64,000 bases of DNA from Flavobacterium commune (lineage in GTDB: Bacteria; Bacteroidota; Bacteroidia; Flavobacteriales; Flavobacteriaceae), in the NCBI RefSeq assembly GCF_001857965.1, contig NZ_CP017774.1, forward strand, positions 1,674,001 through 1,738,000. Direction: 5' to 3'. The stretch's first letter is position 1. Every line of letters starts with the position of its first letter. A model generated the notes under the pieces. That model was not told where the DNA came from. It saw only the letters and a program-made list of their open reading frames with translations, and searched no databases. Positions 27,601 through 36,706 of this stretch are shown here, piece after piece. The position numbers were made by a program, and so were the translations under genes.

Positions 27601-27831
27601 GCGATTTGGACTTTAAAAGATGATGGAAAAGCTTATCTTTTTTATCTGTTAAAAGCCAATAAAGCGACAGTTGATTTATCACAGTATAGCGGTACTTTTG
27701 AGGTATATTGGATTAATCCTGAAAAAGGAAATGTTATTTCTAAAGAAACAATTCAAGGAAAATCAGTACATACTTTGACAGTACCTGAAGGAAAAGAAAC
27801 TAAAATAGTAGCATATATTAAAAAGAAATAA
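24673..27831 (+). CDS. bimodular beta-helix + DUF6298 protein, candidate novel pectin-active enzyme
   Basis: The protein has 1052 residues starting at a GTG (24673), with a signal peptide (to SFQSSFAQ). Seen: residues ~70-500 form a pectate-lyase-superfamily beta-helix (DATATIQAAIDYVATLK, GTVLLDKGTYTVSGII, GVSIQNTEDAWVRQVNFEQF). From ~575 a second domain of DUF6298 type begins (DVPWWRGSLRESEIAKARPH), with TRFNTWYWDRLKTFADLAAQ and RYWYYKEDGSLYAPEGGKN, looking like a GH-type TIM barrel with a small C-terminal sandwich. Known: this architecture occurs in Bacteroidota pectin loci without an activity I know of. Inferred: an enzyme acting on a pectin side chain or backbone junction. It abuts GH140 (2 bases), suggesting a linked step. 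Confidence 0.7.
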   Translation: MNFIKLKYRILSKQDVIIISCFVLFFSFQSSFAQNNFPTIIKDKAGKIVRTQDNSGNQIPDFSFAGYRAAQYAIPTIAVKAFVPNISGDATATIQAAIDYVATLKVDANGFRGTVLLDKGTYTVSGIININVSGIVLRGSGAGNNGTIILGTGTNREAIVNISGKANRVLKDKFQLADEYTPLGSTTISLKNGTTIKKGDHILINTPISQQWIESLGMTEYGAETGWIGWKKDDFVIRADREVNQVQNNKITIDAPLTNALNEKLSQSEVVVYNWSGRINSIGVENLTLKSDFDTTNPKDEQHRWHGVSIQNTEDAWVRQVNFEQFAGGAVSILKSAKRITVEDCISLNPISEIAAFRRNTFYTEGQQTLFQRCYSEYGYNDFAVGGYATAGPNVFLQCQSYLPYSFSGSIGSWATGMLFDVVLIDGNAISFKNKEQDARGLGWNAANSVIWESSASKIENYSPPTADNWAFGVWAQWAGNGHWTDVNNHISPRSLYYALLEQRLGKLPMQAQILDLGTEPSSSPTIEQAAILTAESRKKQTTLKQWIEEAATRNPIGVDYSKAKQFSEVKAEAKSTEVTSKITIKNGLLVTNKGLLAGETIDVPWWRGSLRESEIAKARPHITRFVPGHYGVGYTDNLSETVQFLVDNNKVALDHNYGLWYEQRMADHERIRRMDADVWAPFYEQPFDRTGQGTAWDHLSKYDLTRFNTWYWDRLKTFADLAAQQNKILMNQQYFQHNILEAGAHWSSSPWRPANNINNTGLPEPPPYMGDKRIFIAEQFYDIKNENIKKLHQGFIEKSLENFKDNANVIQFTSAEYTGPLSFMQFWIDVMANYKKAHQNQSKIALSATKDVQDAVLNDASRSAVVDVIDIRYWYYKEDGSLYAPEGGKNLAPRQHARHMKVGKETYEQTYRAVREYRDKYADKAVIYNTPGANRFGWSVLMAGGSLPAIPEIAISGFYESLANMKTAKDENYNSAIWTLKDDGKAYLFYLLKANKATVDLSQYSGTFEVYWINPEKGNVISKETIQGKSVHTLTVPEGKETKIVAYIKKK

Positions 27832-27833
27832 AA

Positions 27834-29258
27834 ATGAAAATAATGATTTCTAAAAAGAAGATTGGTAAAATAATTACTCTTGCAGGATTGAGTTTTGCGA
27901 GTATTTGTTCTAATGCACAGAACACTGTAAAACCTTTACAAAACCTTCAAATCACTGCAAACAAACAGTATTTTCAAACAGAGGATGGAAAACCATTTTT
28001 CTGGTTAGGTGATACAGGCTGGTTGGCATTCAGTAAACTGGATAGAGAAGGAGTAAAAAAATATTTTGAAGATCGAAAAGCAAAAGGATTCAATGTTGTT
28101 CAGGTTATGGTATTGCATAATTTGAATGCTGTAAATGTGTATGGTGCTCAGGCATTAATGAATGATAATTTAACACATCAGATTACTTCGCCTGGTAACG
28201 ATCCAAATAATGCTTCTGAATATGATTATTGGGATCATGTAGATTATACTTTGGATGTAGCGCAACAAAACGGAATTTATGTTGCAATGGTTCCTGTTTG
28301 GGGTACAAATGTGAGTAAAAAAGACAGTAAGGTAACGAAAGATCAAGCTGAAAAATACGCTAAATTTTTAGCAGATAGATATAAAAAACGTACTAATGTA
28401 ATTTGGTTAAACGGTGGTGATACTAAAGGAAATGAATTTCAAGACATTTGGAATGCCATTGGAACAACTTTAAAAACATCTAATCCAAATCAATTAGTAA
28501 CTTTTCATCCATTTGGAAGAACAGATTCATCTGAGAATTTCCATAACGCCACTTGGTTAGATTTCAATATGTTTCAATCTGGACATAAAACGTATGCACA
28601 GGAAACAGATCCTACTGCTTTTAAAGAAGACAATTACAAATTTGTTTTAAGAGATTTAGAATTAAAACCTAAAAAACCAACACTTGACGGAGAACCATCT
28701 TATGAAGGAATTCCTCATGGTTTACACGACACTTTACAGCCAAAATGGAATGCTAATGATGTACGTCGTTACGGATATTGGTCGGTACTTTCGGGAGCTG
28801 CAGGATATACATACGGACACAGTGCTGTAATGCAGTTTTTCAGAAAAGGAGATAATCCGGCTTATGGGAATAAAGTACTTTGGAATGATGCAATAAATGA
28901 TACTGGAGCAGGACAAATGATTTACATCAAAAAATTGATAGAGGAATTTCCTTTTACTGAAGGTGTTGCCGATGCTTCGATAATTGCTAATCAGGGTACA
29001 AAATACGATTATTTGCCAGCTATAAAAGGCAAAAAATATGCTTTGATTTATACTTATAACGGAAGAAAATTAGCCATAAATCTTGGTAAAATAGAAGGAA
29101 ATAAAGTAACTGCAAGCTGGTACAACCCAAGAAACGGAGAAAAAACACCAATTGGCGTTTTTGATAACAAAGGAAAAAAAGAATTCCAGCCTTCTGGGAA
29201 AAAAGAAGATGGAAATGACTGGGTACTAATTTTAGAATCAGTTTATCCAAAAATATAA
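27834..29258 (+). CDS. GH140-family enzyme (apiosidase type, DUF4038)
   Basis: The protein has 474 residues with a signal peptide (to FASICSNAQ). Seen: the DUF4038 barrel begins with DGKPFFWLGDTGWLAFSKLD. Predicted catalytic residues are Asp196 in VIWLNGGDTKGN and Glu287 in PTLDGEPSYEG, close to the Asp and Glu positions of the characterised GH140 enzyme of the Bacteroides RG-II locus. A collagen-binding-like C-terminal sandwich follows (about 385-474). Known: GH140 cleaves the beta-D-apiosyl-galacturonic acid bond that joins RG-II side chains A and B to the backbone. Inferred: the same reaction here, and a key marker that the target is RG-II or another apiose-bearing pectin. Starts 3 bases after the preceding stop codon. 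Confidence 0.87.
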   Translation: MKIMISKKKIGKIITLAGLSFASICSNAQNTVKPLQNLQITANKQYFQTEDGKPFFWLGDTGWLAFSKLDREGVKKYFEDRKAKGFNVVQVMVLHNLNAVNVYGAQALMNDNLTHQITSPGNDPNNASEYDYWDHVDYTLDVAQQNGIYVAMVPVWGTNVSKKDSKVTKDQAEKYAKFLADRYKKRTNVIWLNGGDTKGNEFQDIWNAIGTTLKTSNPNQLVTFHPFGRTDSSENFHNATWLDFNMFQSGHKTYAQETDPTAFKEDNYKFVLRDLELKPKKPTLDGEPSYEGIPHGLHDTLQPKWNANDVRRYGYWSVLSGAAGYTYGHSAVMQFFRKGDNPAYGNKVLWNDAINDTGAGQMIYIKKLIEEFPFTEGVADASIIANQGTKYDYLPAIKGKKYALIYTYNGRKLAINLGKIEGNKVTASWYNPRNGEKTPIGVFDNKGKKEFQPSGKKEDGNDWVLILESVYPKI

Positions 29259-29303
29259 TCTGCATAAATCTGTCGAATCTGCGTGAAACAAAATAATAAC
29301 ACT

Positions 29304-30881
29304 ATGAAAATTAAAAACATACTTATCATTCTCTGTTTTATTACAGGACTAAACACTGCTTTCGCAAATGAGGGTTGGATAAACATTCTTAAAGCTGGTG
29401 GAAACAACAAAGGAATCCTGTGTACAAAAGCAATTCAAGGTGCTATTGATAAAGCATCAACTAATGATGGAGGCGGAACTGTTTATTTTCCTGCCGGAAA
29501 TTATTTAACAGGTGCTTTAAAATTAAAAAGCAACATCACAATTTATTTGGATGCCGGGGCAGTTTTAAAATTTTCTGAGAATTTTGATGATTACCTGCCT
29601 TATGTAGAAATGCGTTATGAAGGTATCATGATGAAAACTTTTTCGCCATTATTTTATGCTAAAGATGCCGAAAACATTAGCATCAAAGGAAGAGGAGTAA
29701 TCGACGGACAGGGAAAAGTCTGGTGGAATGAAGTGTACCGAATTGAAACTGCCAAAGGACCAATTCCTTTAACAAAATGGCAAAAAATGTGGGACGAACA
29801 AAATCCTGCAATTGGTTATGAACCATATTATAAAAGAACCATGGATAAAAAGTTCTTCAGACCTTCTTTTTTCCAGGTGCTTAATTGTAAGAACATTTTA
29901 ATAGAAGGAGTTACTTTTCAAAATTCTCCTTTTTGGACGATAAATCCGGAGTTTTGTGAGAACATAACCATTACTGGAATTACAATCAACAATCCGCATT
30001 CGCCTAATACCGACGGAATCAATCCTTCGTCTTGCAAAAATGTACACATTTCTAATTGTCACATTAGCGTAGGAGATGATTGTATTACCATTAAATCAGG
30101 AAGAGATGCCGATGGTAGAAAATATGGTGTAGCTACCGAGAACGTAACAATTACCAATTGTACGATGTTGAGTGGTCACGGTGGAGTTGTTATTGGAAGT
30201 GAAATGTCGGGTGGAATCAAAAAAATCACGATTTCAAATTGTGTTTTTGACGGTACCGACAGAGGAATCCGATTGAAATCGGCTCGTGGTCGTGGAGGTG
30301 TTGTCGAAGACATTCGTGTTGACAATATCGTGATGAAAAACATCAAAGAAAATGCTATTATCATGGATTTGTTTTATGATAAATCAAGTAAAGAAGAACC
30401 GGTTTCGGAGCGAACACCTATTTTTAGAAACATTCACATCAGTAATTTAACAGGAACTGATGTTAAAAAAGCTGGATCTATTGTTGGGATTTCTGAAATG
30501 CCAGTTCAAAATATTTCTTTTTCGAACATAAATATCCAGTCTGAAGACGGATTTACATTGAACACCACAGATAATGTTGAATTTCACGATGTAAAAGTTA
30601 CCACTAAAATGGGGGCTTCTTTCGAAATCGAAAATTCAAATAATTTGATTTTAGACAATGTGGCTACAATGAAACCAATTGCCAATACCCCATTGATTAA
30701 ATTAACGGATGTTTCAAACATGATGATTAATAATAATTTTCCAATGTTTGCTACTGATATTTTCTTAGAAGCCGATGGTGCTAAAACCAAAGGAATTTAT
30801 TTAAAGAATAACGTTTTTAACAATGTGAAAAAAGTAGTAAACAAAGGAGCAGCATTAAACGCAGCAGCCATTGTTGAATAA
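29304..30881 (+). CDS. GH28 polygalacturonase-family enzyme
   Basis: The protein has 525 residues. The ATG at 29304 is favoured over GTG 29283 because it starts the signal peptide MKIKNILIILCFITGLNTAFA. Seen: all GH28 motifs, NTDGIN (Asp237), VGDDCI (Asp258/259), SGHGGVVIG (His292) and RGIRLKS (Arg323/Lys325), on a right-handed beta-helix. Known: GH28 hydrolyses alpha-1,4-galacturonic linkages with inversion, endo or exo, and includes rhamnogalacturonan hydrolases. Inferred: exo-type trimming of galacturonate from the RG-II backbone, because a periplasmic enzyme follows SusC import. The space before it holds a partial repeat reading AATCTGCGT, a remnant of the palindrome class seen at 11571. 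It is followed closely by the GH43-like lipoprotein. Confidence 0.92.
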   Translation: MKIKNILIILCFITGLNTAFANEGWINILKAGGNNKGILCTKAIQGAIDKASTNDGGGTVYFPAGNYLTGALKLKSNITIYLDAGAVLKFSENFDDYLPYVEMRYEGIMMKTFSPLFYAKDAENISIKGRGVIDGQGKVWWNEVYRIETAKGPIPLTKWQKMWDEQNPAIGYEPYYKRTMDKKFFRPSFFQVLNCKNILIEGVTFQNSPFWTINPEFCENITITGITINNPHSPNTDGINPSSCKNVHISNCHISVGDDCITIKSGRDADGRKYGVATENVTITNCTMLSGHGGVVIGSEMSGGIKKITISNCVFDGTDRGIRLKSARGRGGVVEDIRVDNIVMKNIKENAIIMDLFYDKSSKEEPVSERTPIFRNIHISNLTGTDVKKAGSIVGISEMPVQNISFSNINIQSEDGFTLNTTDNVEFHDVKVTTKMGASFEIENSNNLILDNVATMKPIANTPLIKLTDVSNMMINNNFPMFATDIFLEADGAKTKGIYLKNNVFNNVKKVVNKGAALNAAAIVE

Positions 30882-30894
30882 AAGGATTAATTTG

Positions 30895-31812
30895 ATGAAA
30901 AAAATTACAATAGCATTATTAGTATTAGTTGGTTTATCCAGTTGTGTTTCTAAAAAAGCAGAAGCTTATCTGTTTACTTCTTTTAGAGAACCGGCTACTG
31001 ATGGATTGTATTTGGCTTCCAGTGAAGACGGTTACCATTGGAAAGATTTGGGCGGGCCTTACTTAAAACCTGAAGCCGGAAAGAGTAAAATCATGAGAGA
31101 TCCTTCCATTGTAAAAGGAAAAAATGATGTGTATCACATGGTTTGGACAACCGATTGGAAAGGTGGGGACGGTTTTGGTTATGCCAGTTCTAAAGATTTA
31201 ATCCATTGGTCAGAACAACAATACATCCACGTGATGAAGAACGAACCTGAGGTAGTTAATGTCTGGGCTCCTGAAATTTTTTATGATGATGAGCAGGATC
31301 GTTATATTATCATTTGGGCTTCTACTATTCCTTTCCGTTTTGCAAAAGGAGTGGAAGAAGAGAAAAACAATCATCGAATGTATTATGTAACGACTAAGGA
31401 TTTCAAGACTTTTTCGGATACCAAATTGTTTTTCGAACCTGGTTTTAGCGTAATTGATTGTGTGTTGTTAAAACGTGCTAAAAACGATTATGTTTTGGTT
31501 TTAAAGGACAATACCCGACCGATGCGAAATATAAAAGTGGCTTTTGGAAAAACACCTCTGGGACCATTCGAAAATATTTCAAATCCCTTAACCGATTATT
31601 TGTCGGAAGGGCCTACAGTAGTGAATTTAGGCAAAGACTGGTTGATTTATTACGATAACTACGGAGCTAAAAATTACCAGGCCATTCGAACTGCTGATTT
31701 TAAAAATTTTGAAAACGTAAGTTCAAAAATTAAACTTCCGGAAGGTCATAAACACGGAACGATTACAACTATTTCAAAGAAAACTTTGAAAGCTTTAATT
31801 GAAAAGAAGTAA
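30895..31812 (+). CDS. GH43-like five-bladed propeller lipoprotein
   Basis: The protein has 305 residues. The ATG at 30895 (14 bases after the GH28 stop) starts a lipoprotein signal MKKITIALLVLVGL with lipobox SSC. Seen: a short single-domain five-bladed propeller with FTSFREPATDGLYLASSEDG, KIMRDPSIVKGKNDVYHMVW, VWAPEIFYDDEQDRYIIIWA and VIDCVLLKR. The Asp in RDPSIV and the Glu in WAPEIF are plausible GH43 catalytic residues. Known: GH43 enzymes are arabinosidases, xylosidases and galactosidases. Inferred: an exo-alpha-L-arabinofuranosidase or exo-galactosidase at the outer or inner membrane. Subfamily and substrate cannot be set from the sequence alone. Confidence 0.78.
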   Translation: MKKITIALLVLVGLSSCVSKKAEAYLFTSFREPATDGLYLASSEDGYHWKDLGGPYLKPEAGKSKIMRDPSIVKGKNDVYHMVWTTDWKGGDGFGYASSKDLIHWSEQQYIHVMKNEPEVVNVWAPEIFYDDEQDRYIIIWASTIPFRFAKGVEEEKNNHRMYYVTTKDFKTFSDTKLFFEPGFSVIDCVLLKRAKNDYVLVLKDNTRPMRNIKVAFGKTPLGPFENISNPLTDYLSEGPTVVNLGKDWLIYYDNYGAKNYQAIRTADFKNFENVSSKIKLPEGHKHGTITTISKKTLKALIEKK

Positions 31813-31820
31813 AATATAAT

Positions 31821-31870
31821 GCCACAGATTAAAAGGATTAGAAATCTTGGAAATCCGTAAAATCTGTGGC
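31821..31870. repeat. intergenic inverted repeat (GCCACAGATT / AATCTGTGGC)
   Basis: The left arm GCCACAGATT starts at 31821 and the exact reverse complement ends at 31870. Inner segments GGATT and AATCC extend the stem. It fills the gap between the GH43-like and GH143-like genes. Confidence 0.75.
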
Positions 31871-31890
31871 AAAAATAAAATTAAAGAACA

Positions 31891-33765
31891 ATGATTCTAT
31901 TTCAAAATATAAAAAGCAATATTGCAACAGCAACAACAATTTTATTGACTTGTGGTGCAATTCATTCTGCAGTTGCTCAAAATGATACCATAAAATATGT
32001 TGGTAAAACACTTTCTAATGTCGATTACCATCATGGACAATTGAGTCCGGCTGTGGGGGTTCACGCTACGCAAATTATGCGTGCCAGTCGTGAGCATCCT
32101 GAAAAAGCAGATGGTTTTGGTTGGACCTACAATCATCAGTCAATGATGGCATATTGGAATAATACTTTTTATTTACATTATTTGAGTGATCCTTCTGGTG
32201 AGCACATTCCGCCGAGCCAGACTTTTTTGATGACTTCCAAAGATGGGGTCAACTGGACAAAACCTAAGGTGCTTTTTCCTATTTACCGTGTTCCTGACGG
32301 ATTTAAAAAAACAGAGGTAGAAGGAGTGGCTAAAAATCTGGATGCTATTATGCACCAACGTATGGGATTTTATGTTTCTTCGGATAACAGATTACTTTCT
32401 TTAGGTTATTACGGAGTAGCCATGGATAAAAAAGACGACCCTAATGACGGGAAAGGAATTGGTCGTGTGGTGAGGGAAATTTACAAAGACGGAACTTTTG
32501 GACCAATTTATTTTATCAGATACAATAAAACAGGAAATCCACTGCCAACAACGTTTCCGTTTTATAAAAAGAGTAAAGACAAAAAATTCATCAAAGCCTG
32601 CGATGAGTTACTTTCTAAACCTTTGTTAATGCAACAATGGGTGGAAGAAGCCGACAGGGATGACGAATTAATTCCGTTAAAGAAACAATACAAAGCTTTC
32701 AATTATTATCATTTGCCTAACGGAAATGTAGTGGGACTTTGGAAATTTGCTTTGACATCTTTAAGTAAAGACAATGGAAAAACCTGGGAATACACCCCTT
32801 TGCGTGCGCCTGGTTTTGTAAACAGCAATGCTAAAATCTGGGGACAAAAAACATCTGATAACCGTTATGCAACAGTGTATAATCCTTCAGAATACCGTTG
32901 GCCATTGGCAATTTCTACCTCTGATGACGGTTTAAATTATAAAGATTTGTTGTTAGTTCACGGCGAAATCAGTCCGATGCGTTACGGTGGAAACTACAAA
33001 TCGGCAGGTCCACAGTATGTACGAGGAATTCTGGAAGGCAACGGAACGCCACCCGATGGTAAACTTTGGGTGAGTTACAGTGTGAACAAAGAAGATATTT
33101 GGGTCGCTTCAATTCCGGTTCCGGTAACCAGTGAGGTGAAAGAAAATGCCAACGATGTTTTCAATAATTTGCCAAATGGCGATGAATTGAAACTGTGGAA
33201 TACCTATGATTTGGCATGGGCTTCTGCTAAAATAGAAAAGAAAGCCGATGGACAAAAAGCCCTGACTCTTCGAGATCAGGATGCTTTCGATTATTCCCGA
33301 GCTGAACGTGTGATTCCGTTTGCCCAAAAAATGGAAGCTACTTTTACCGTAGTTCCTGAACAAAATAATAATGGTCTTTTACAGGTTGAATTCCAAAATA
33401 AACAAGGACTTCCTGCTATTCGAATTGTATTTGATTCGGATGGGGAAATAAAAGTTAAACACGGGGCTCGTCATGGTGGAATTGGCAAGTATGAGGCAGG
33501 AAAAGAATATAAGCTTACCGTAAAGTTAGATGTTACTTCCCGTTCTTATACGATTCAGGTGAACGATAGTAAAGAAACCTTTAAGATATTCTATGCTCCG
33601 GTTGATGGTATATCACGCATTATGTTCCGTACAGGAGAGCAACGTTATACGCCAAATCCAGATACAGAACCGGATACCCCGGACTTTGTTGATTTGCCTG
33701 ATACAGGTAAATTAATTCCGGAGGCTGTTTTTAATATCAAATCTTTGGTTACTAAAAAATTATAG
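31891..33765 (+). CDS. GH143-like secreted beta-propeller enzyme
   Basis: The protein has 624 residues with a signal peptide (to GAIHSAVAQ). Seen: an N-terminal propeller (about 45-420) with MRASREHPEKADGFGWTYNH, FYLHYLSDPSGEHIPPSQTF, MTSKDGVNWTKPKVLFP and HQRMGFYVSSDNRLLSL. A C-terminal beta-sandwich (about 440-600, ATFTVVPEQNNNGLLQVEFQ) of LamG/concanavalin type follows. Known: the bifunctional Bacteroides RG-II protein BT1020 carries a GH143 propeller that removes DHA and a GH142 arabinofuranosidase domain. Inferred, from remembered resemblance only: this is the GH143 counterpart. The GH142 counterpart would be the gene at 40699. A generic BNR/sialidase-like protein is the alternative. Confidence 0.6.
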   Translation: MILFQNIKSNIATATTILLTCGAIHSAVAQNDTIKYVGKTLSNVDYHHGQLSPAVGVHATQIMRASREHPEKADGFGWTYNHQSMMAYWNNTFYLHYLSDPSGEHIPPSQTFLMTSKDGVNWTKPKVLFPIYRVPDGFKKTEVEGVAKNLDAIMHQRMGFYVSSDNRLLSLGYYGVAMDKKDDPNDGKGIGRVVREIYKDGTFGPIYFIRYNKTGNPLPTTFPFYKKSKDKKFIKACDELLSKPLLMQQWVEEADRDDELIPLKKQYKAFNYYHLPNGNVVGLWKFALTSLSKDNGKTWEYTPLRAPGFVNSNAKIWGQKTSDNRYATVYNPSEYRWPLAISTSDDGLNYKDLLLVHGEISPMRYGGNYKSAGPQYVRGILEGNGTPPDGKLWVSYSVNKEDIWVASIPVPVTSEVKENANDVFNNLPNGDELKLWNTYDLAWASAKIEKKADGQKALTLRDQDAFDYSRAERVIPFAQKMEATFTVVPEQNNNGLLQVEFQNKQGLPAIRIVFDSDGEIKVKHGARHGGIGKYEAGKEYKLTVKLDVTSRSYTIQVNDSKETFKIFYAPVDGISRIMFRTGEQRYTPNPDTEPDTPDFVDLPDTGKLIPEAVFNIKSLVTKKL

Positions 33766-33768
33766 AAC

Positions 33769-33872
33769 ACAGATGTAACGGATTCGCTATCGCGAAGACG
33801 CAGATTAATACAGATTTTAAAAATCCGTTTTTATCCGCGTTTTTACAAAGTAAATCCGTGGCATCAGTGTAC
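33769..33872. repeat. intergenic imperfect inverted repeat
   Basis: Left-arm elements ACACAGATGTAACGGATT and right-arm AAATCCGTGGCATCAGTGT are near reverse complements, with internal CGCAGATT and AATCCG elements. It occupies the gap before the first GH78 gene and is related in sequence to the repeat at 31821. Confidence 0.55.
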
Positions 33873-33890
33873 TAATCTCAACAATAAGAA

Positions 33891-36680
33891 ATGAAGAATT
33901 TAAAATCCATATTATTTCTGCTTTGTCTATTAGTAGCTTTTAGTTCTAATGGACAAATTGCTGTTAGCCATTTAACATGCAATAGCGCTACAAATCCTTT
34001 GGCGATAAGTGCGCAAACTCCTGTTTTTAGTTGGCAATTAAGTTCTAAAGATTTCAATGTTTCTCAAACGGCTTATCAGTTATTGATAGCTTCTTCTGAA
34101 GAGAAACTAAAGAAGAACGAAGGAGATGTTTGGGATAGCGGAAAAGTAGTTTCTGCTGCAAGTCAGGATGTGCGTTATAATGGCAAAGGCTTAAAAAGCG
34201 AAATCAAGTATTTTTGGAAAGTAAGGGTTTGGTCGAATGATAAAAAAGCTTCTAATTGGAGTGTCGCAGCTTATTTCAGAACGCAACCTTCGGATTTGAA
34301 TCCAACTTGGATTGGTGCCATTACAAAAGCAGATAGTCATTTGCCGGAAGGCCGGAATTATCATGCTGTTACTTTCAAAAAAGAGAAAAAACAAGCCATT
34401 ATTGATGCCTCTGATTCTTTGTCGCGAAGAAGTATTCAATTGCGTAAATCATTTGTTGTTTCGAAAAAAATAAAAGAAGCCGTGGTTTATGTTTCTGGAT
34501 TGGGACATTATGAGTTGACACTGAATGGAAAAAAAGTAGGTAATAGTGTGTTTGCACCTTTGTGGACGGATTATGACAAAACCGTTTATTACAATACTTA
34601 CGAAATCAATGCAAACGAATTGCTGAAAGGCGAGAATGTTCTTGGGGTTTTATTGGGTAACGGAATGTATAATATGCTTGCTGAAAGGTATGCAAAATTC
34701 TTTGTGAGTTTTGGTCCGCCAACCTTGTTTCTGAAAATGAAAGTGGTGTACGAAGACGGTTCGGAACAAATTATAAAAACTGATAAAAGCTGGAAATATT
34801 CTAAAAGCCCGATTACTTTCAACAGTATTTTTGGAGGCGAAGATTACAATGCCAATTTAGAGCAGAAAGGCTGGAATAGGACTGGTTTTAATGACAAAGA
34901 TTGGAAAGCAGTTGTCGTTCAGGAATCACCAAAAGGCGTTTTAAGAGCGCAGCAAACGACTCCAATACAAATTGAAGAGCAATTTGGCGTTAAAGCAGTG
35001 ACGGAACCACAGGTTGGAGTTCGTGTTTTTAATATGGGACAAAATTTATCCGGTTTTCCAACGATAAAAGTAAAAGGAAAAAAAGGACAAACGGTACGCA
35101 TTTGGGTTGGTGAAGGATTGAATGACGATGGAACCGTCGGTCAGGGAAGATCTGGAAAACCCTATTATTTTGATTATACTTTAAAAGGTGAAGGTGTAGA
35201 AGAATGGCAGCCAAGATTTAGCTATTATGGTTACCAATATATTCAAATTGAAGGTGTGAATTACAAAGAAACAAAGGATTTTTCGTTGCCAACAATTGTA
35301 GATTTAAAATCTAATTTCATTTATAATTCGGCAGGAACAGCTGGAAGTTTTACTTCTTCGAATGAAATTTTTAATAAAACACACGAGTTGATTAATAATG
35401 CCATTAAGAGTAATTTTCAATCTGTGTTGACCGATTGTCCGCATAGAGAAAAACTGGGTTGGCTTGAAGAATCACATCTAAACGGTCCCGGATTAATTTA
35501 CAATTACAATCTGAAAAATTATATTCCGTCCATCATGCAAAACATTGCCGATGCACAGCGTGAAAACGGCATGATTCCTACTATTGCGCCGGAATATGTG
35601 ATTTTTGGTGGCGATTTTACCGATTCGCCTGAATGGGGTGTGGCAGGTGTAATTTTGCCTTGGATGTATTATGAATATTATGGCGATGATTCTTTGTTGA
35701 AAGAATATTATCCTGTAATGAAAAAATATGTGGATTACCTGACTTCAAAGGCAGACAAAGGCATTGTTTCTTATGGCTTGGGCGATTGGTATGACTACGG
35801 AGAACATGCGGCGGGTTATTCTAAAAACAGTCCGATAGCACTTTCCGCTACATCACATTATTATTTTGGAGTCGATTTGCTGGCTAAGGCTGCGAAGCTA
35901 TTAAATAAGAAAGAAGATGCCGTTACTTACGAAAATTTAGCAATAAGTGTAAAAAAAGCATTTAATGGCAAGTTCTTTGATACAAAGACGAAACAATATG
36001 GCACAGGAAGTCAGTTTAGCAATGCTATTCCGTTGTTTTTAGGTATGGTGGCGAAAGAAGATAAGCAGGCTGTTTTAGATAATTTGGTTAATGACATCAA
36101 AGCCAGAAATTATCGATTGACCACTGGCGATGTGGGGAATCGTTATTTATTTCAGGTTTTGGCCGATAATGGGCTGAATGAGGTAATGTACAAAATGCAC
36201 AATCATTATGATGCTCCGGGTTATGGTTTCCAAATTAAATTTGGCTTGACCACCTTAACGGAGCAATGGGATCCGAGAAAAGGAAATTCATGGAACCATT
36301 TTATGATGGGGCAAATTGAGGAATGGTTTTATGAAAGTTTAGTAGGGATTGTTCCTGATGAAACGAATCCAGGATTCAAACATTTCTTCCTGCAACCGGA
36401 AATTTTAGGTGATATGACTTTTGTAAAAGGAAGTTACAATTCGGTTTTTGGGGAAATTGCTTCTGAATGGGAGAAAAAAGAAGATAAAGTATCTTTTAAA
36501 TTTACGATTCCGGCTAATACCACGGCAACAGTAAAATTGCCGGTAAAAAAGAATGCAGTTATCAAAGTAAATGGTAAAATACTAAGCGATTCTAAAAATG
36601 TTCTGAAAGTTTTAACTAATGAAGAAAAAGCTTCATTTGTTTTAGGTTCAGGAATGTATGTTGTAGAATGTGCTTTGTAA
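33891..36680 (+). CDS. GH78 alpha-L-rhamnosidase, copy 1
   Basis: The protein has 929 residues with a signal peptide (MKNLKSILFLLCLLVAFSSNGQ). Seen: an N-terminal Bac_rhamnosid fibronectin-like domain (QTAYQLLIASSEEKLKK, KYFWKVRVWSNDKKASNW), then a sandwich domain (KEAVVYVSGLGHYELTLNG). The (alpha/alpha)6 catalytic barrel carries DCPHREKLGWLEESH, and a C-terminal sandwich follows. The active-site motif is the DCPHREK form rather than the common DCPQRDER form, which places it in a distinct GH78 subgroup. Known: GH78 releases alpha-L-rhamnose by inversion. Inferred: rhamnose removal from a specific RG-II linkage. Overlaps nothing downstream if the next gene starts at 36707. Confidence 0.9.
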   Translation: MKNLKSILFLLCLLVAFSSNGQIAVSHLTCNSATNPLAISAQTPVFSWQLSSKDFNVSQTAYQLLIASSEEKLKKNEGDVWDSGKVVSAASQDVRYNGKGLKSEIKYFWKVRVWSNDKKASNWSVAAYFRTQPSDLNPTWIGAITKADSHLPEGRNYHAVTFKKEKKQAIIDASDSLSRRSIQLRKSFVVSKKIKEAVVYVSGLGHYELTLNGKKVGNSVFAPLWTDYDKTVYYNTYEINANELLKGENVLGVLLGNGMYNMLAERYAKFFVSFGPPTLFLKMKVVYEDGSEQIIKTDKSWKYSKSPITFNSIFGGEDYNANLEQKGWNRTGFNDKDWKAVVVQESPKGVLRAQQTTPIQIEEQFGVKAVTEPQVGVRVFNMGQNLSGFPTIKVKGKKGQTVRIWVGEGLNDDGTVGQGRSGKPYYFDYTLKGEGVEEWQPRFSYYGYQYIQIEGVNYKETKDFSLPTIVDLKSNFIYNSAGTAGSFTSSNEIFNKTHELINNAIKSNFQSVLTDCPHREKLGWLEESHLNGPGLIYNYNLKNYIPSIMQNIADAQRENGMIPTIAPEYVIFGGDFTDSPEWGVAGVILPWMYYEYYGDDSLLKEYYPVMKKYVDYLTSKADKGIVSYGLGDWYDYGEHAAGYSKNSPIALSATSHYYFGVDLLAKAAKLLNKKEDAVTYENLAISVKKAFNGKFFDTKTKQYGTGSQFSNAIPLFLGMVAKEDKQAVLDNLVNDIKARNYRLTTGDVGNRYLFQVLADNGLNEVMYKMHNHYDAPGYGFQIKFGLTTLTEQWDPRKGNSWNHFMMGQIEEWFYESLVGIVPDETNPGFKHFFLQPEILGDMTFVKGSYNSVFGEIASEWEKKEDKVSFKFTIPANTTATVKLPVKKNAVIKVNGKILSDSKNVLKVLTNEEKASFVLGSGMYVVECAL

Positions 36681-36706
36681 ATGAAAATAAAATGATAAAT
36701 TTAAGG

